8,698 nucleotides of DNA from Eggerthellaceae bacterium. Its GTDB lineage: Bacteria > Actinomycetota > Coriobacteriia > Coriobacteriales > Eggerthellaceae. The stretch spans positions 1-8,698 of the forward strand of contig JAFUCW010000218.1 in assembly GCA_017459485.1 (NCBI GenBank). The letters run 5' to 3'. Numbering within the stretch: position 1 is the first letter of the stretch; every line of letters begins with the position of its first letter. The notes beneath the pieces were generated by a model that was given only the letters and a program-made list of their open reading frames with translations, was not told where the DNA came from and made no database searches. A program made the position numbers and the translations under genes. Below, piece by piece: positions 7,598 through 8,698 of this stretch.

Positions 7598-8104
7598 TTA
7601 TTGCAGATTGCCCTTTTTCCATTCCAGATCGGCAATCATCGCCTTTTCCAGCTTTACTCTAAGCGACTCTTTTTCTACAACTGAAACCAATTGTTTTATT
7701 TCTTCCCTCTCTTCGGCGGAAAGAGGAATTGGCGGCTTTGCATCTTGTTTTTCTGCCGGCTTGTCTTTAAATGGATACCTTTGTTTCATCAGCCCATAAG
7801 AAAGGTGGATATGCAACTCTTCGATAGCCTCGCCGTATTTCTGATGGCAAATCAACAAAAGGAGTTCTCTTCTGTTATTCAGTTCTGCTGCGTAGATGCT
7901 TTCGTCAACGTAGACATGCATGATTAGTCGGTCTTCTTCATTAATTACATACACGCCGTTGGTGTGCTCAAGAATAGCCTCTTCGACCAATTCCTTCCAC
8001 ATGGTCTTTATTTTGCTTGTGCGCAAAGCTTTTCTAACCTCAAAAGCAGCCTCTGGAGACATGTTATTGATAACGCCTGTCATGGCGTGGCCTATAGACT
8101 TCAT
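7598..8104 (-). CDS. dciA: DciA/DUF721 replicative helicase loader-type protein
   Basis: A 168-residue protein of the DUF721/DciA family. DciA is the ancestral bacterial factor that helps load the replicative helicase DnaB, working where DnaC or DnaI are absent. The KH-like core is visible from Trp36 through EEAILEHTNGVYV (41-53), the strand IMHVYVDES (61-69), and YAAELNNRRELLLLI (71-85). A tyrosine (Tyr71) replaces the tryptophan common in the SSAWA stretch. A proline/lysine-rich linker (111-127) leads to a charged helical tail with LSAEEREEIKQLV. Position directly after recF matches the actinobacterial arrangement and supports the family call strongly. The ATG at 8104 is chosen: it overlaps the recF stop as ATGA, and GAGGA lies 9 nt upstream. 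A TTG at 8113 would sit against that site with no spacing. Direct helicase interaction here is inferred from the family. Confidence 0.85.
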   Translation of the reverse strand: MKSIGHAMTGVINNMSPEAAFEVRKALRTSKIKTMWKELVEEAILEHTNGVYVINEEDRLIMHVYVDESIYAAELNNRRELLLLICHQKYGEAIEELHIHLSYGLMKQRYPFKDKPAEKQDAKPPIPLSAEEREEIKQLVSVVEKESLRVKLEKAMIADLEWKKGNLQ

Positions 8105-8698
8105 GGACAACAATCCTCTATCGGAAGCTTGATTACTTCTGCATCTTTCAAGAGCGAATCATCAAAATACGACAAGTTGGTGGTCGTTATGAAGGTCTGG
8201 GTTTTCCCACCAATGAAATCAACGAAGCATGAACGCCGATGCTCATCAAGCTCGCTCATTACGTCGTCAAGTAATAGCAACGGTTTTTGTCCAAGTATTT
8301 CTTGGATTAGGGAAGCTTCCGCCATTTTATAGGCGAGCACTATGGAACGCTGCTGTCCCTGGCTTGCAAAGTGAAGGGCGTTTTCACCATCGAGAATAAA
8401 CTGAATGTCATCCGTATGAGGACCTACCACACTTTTTTTCCGTGCTCGTTCCTCTTCCTCCCTTTGATCGAGGCTATCCTGCAGAAGGCGTTGAATGTGT
8501 TCCCTGTTGGCAGAATCTTCCACTGTTCCCCAGCTGGGTAAATAACACAATTCAACTCTTTCGCTTCCGTTGGATATCTGCGAGTAGTATTTTTCCAAGT
8601 AGGGCTTTATTTTTGAACAAAGCACAGACCGATGAACGTAGTATTGAGCCCCCACCTTGGCAATCACTTCGTTCATGCTTGCAAGATATTCTTTGTTG
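8101..8698 (-). CDS. recF: DNA replication and repair protein RecF (C-terminal part, cut by the window edge)
   Basis: About 198 C-terminal residues of RecF, an SMC/ABC-type ATPase that binds gapped DNA and, with RecO and RecR, loads RecA. The reading frame stays open to the right edge, upstream of the internal Met codon at 8676, so the N-terminal half with Walker A lies outside. The ABC signature appears as ASQGQQRSIVLAYKMAEA, then Walker B and D-loop as PLLLLDDVMSELDEHRR, then the FITTTN stretch typical of the RecF C-terminus. It overlaps dciA by 4 nt (ATGA), which suggests coupled translation. By family order dnaN and dnaA should lie further right. Base composition is visibly more A/T-rich than in gyrA: one sampled 60-base line (8101-8160) has 25 G/C, against 38 in gyrA (4021-4080). 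Confidence 0.95.
   Translation of the reverse strand, partial: NKEYLASMNEVIAKVGAQYYVHRSVLCSKIKPYLEKYYSQISNGSERVELCYLPSWGTVEDSANREHIQRLLQDSLDQREEEERARKKSVVGPHTDDIQFILDGENALHFASQGQQRSIVLAYKMAEASLIQEILGQKPLLLLDDVMSELDEHRRSCFVDFIGGKTQTFITTTNLSYFDDSLLKDAEVIKLPIEDCCP

Noticed and set aside
8102..8113. TTG at 8113 as the dciA start
   Set aside because: GAGGA would directly abut it with no spacing; the ATG at 8104 has proper spacing and gives the classic ATGA overlap with recF.
8101..8676. recF starting at the Met codon at 8676
   Set aside because: The frame remains open to the window edge and the protein would lack the Walker A half; this Met is internal.

Overview
This window looks like the origin-proximal 'recF-gyr' segment of an actinobacterial chromosome. 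Reading away from the right edge, the minus strand carries recF (3' part only), a DciA/DUF721 gene, gyrB, gyrA, tRNA-Ile(GAT), tRNA-Ala(TGC) and a ClC-type anion channel/transporter gene. One plus-strand gene, a BFN/DUF151 'bifunctional nuclease family' protein, sits between gyrA and the tRNA pair. The order recF-dciA-gyrB-gyrA followed by tRNA-Ile and tRNA-Ala is known from Actinobacteria such as mycobacteria. Together with moderate-to-high GC and a GyrA with Ala at the E. coli Ser83 position, it suggests an actinobacterium, possibly class Coriobacteriia (Eggerthellaceae-like). The class-level placement is inference; the gene order is seen directly.

Layout. 1-138: gene-free, with one hairpin. 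139-1533 (-): ClC-family membrane protein. 1534-1772: gene-free, with two tRNA 3'-end-like fragments in plus orientation. 1773-1803: intrinsic terminator of the tRNA operon. 1811-1886 (-): tRNA-Ala. 1887-1984: spacer with two perfect palindromes. 1985-2061 (-): tRNA-Ile. 2062-2151: compact divergent promoter region. 2152-2655 (+): BFN protein. 2656-2836: convergent intergenic region with three hairpins. 2837-5476 (-): gyrA. 5487-7424 (-): gyrB. 7425-7597: gyrB promoter region. 7598-8104 (-): dciA. 8101-8698 (-): recF, cut by the window edge.

How the genes work together. RecF (gap repair, RecA loading), DciA (replicative helicase loading) and the two gyrase subunits (GyrA2GyrB2, negative supercoiling) form a replication and topology cluster. 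recF and dciA overlap by ATGA and are probably translationally coupled; gyrB and gyrA are separated by 10 nt and are probably one transcript. If oriC/dnaA lies to the right, as the family order implies, all minus-strand genes run with the replication fork and only the BFN gene is head-on.

I see no phage, transposon, CRISPR or defence system here, and no previously undescribed multi-gene system. The features most worth a second look are small: an 18-bp inverted copy of the tRNA-Ala T-arm/acceptor end downstream of the tRNA operon; a 15-bp perfect hairpin between the two tRNAs; a ClC protein lacking the usual GSGIP motif; a roughly 50-residue, extremely acidic N-terminal extension on GyrA; and an operator-like palindrome just after the probable gyrB transcription start.
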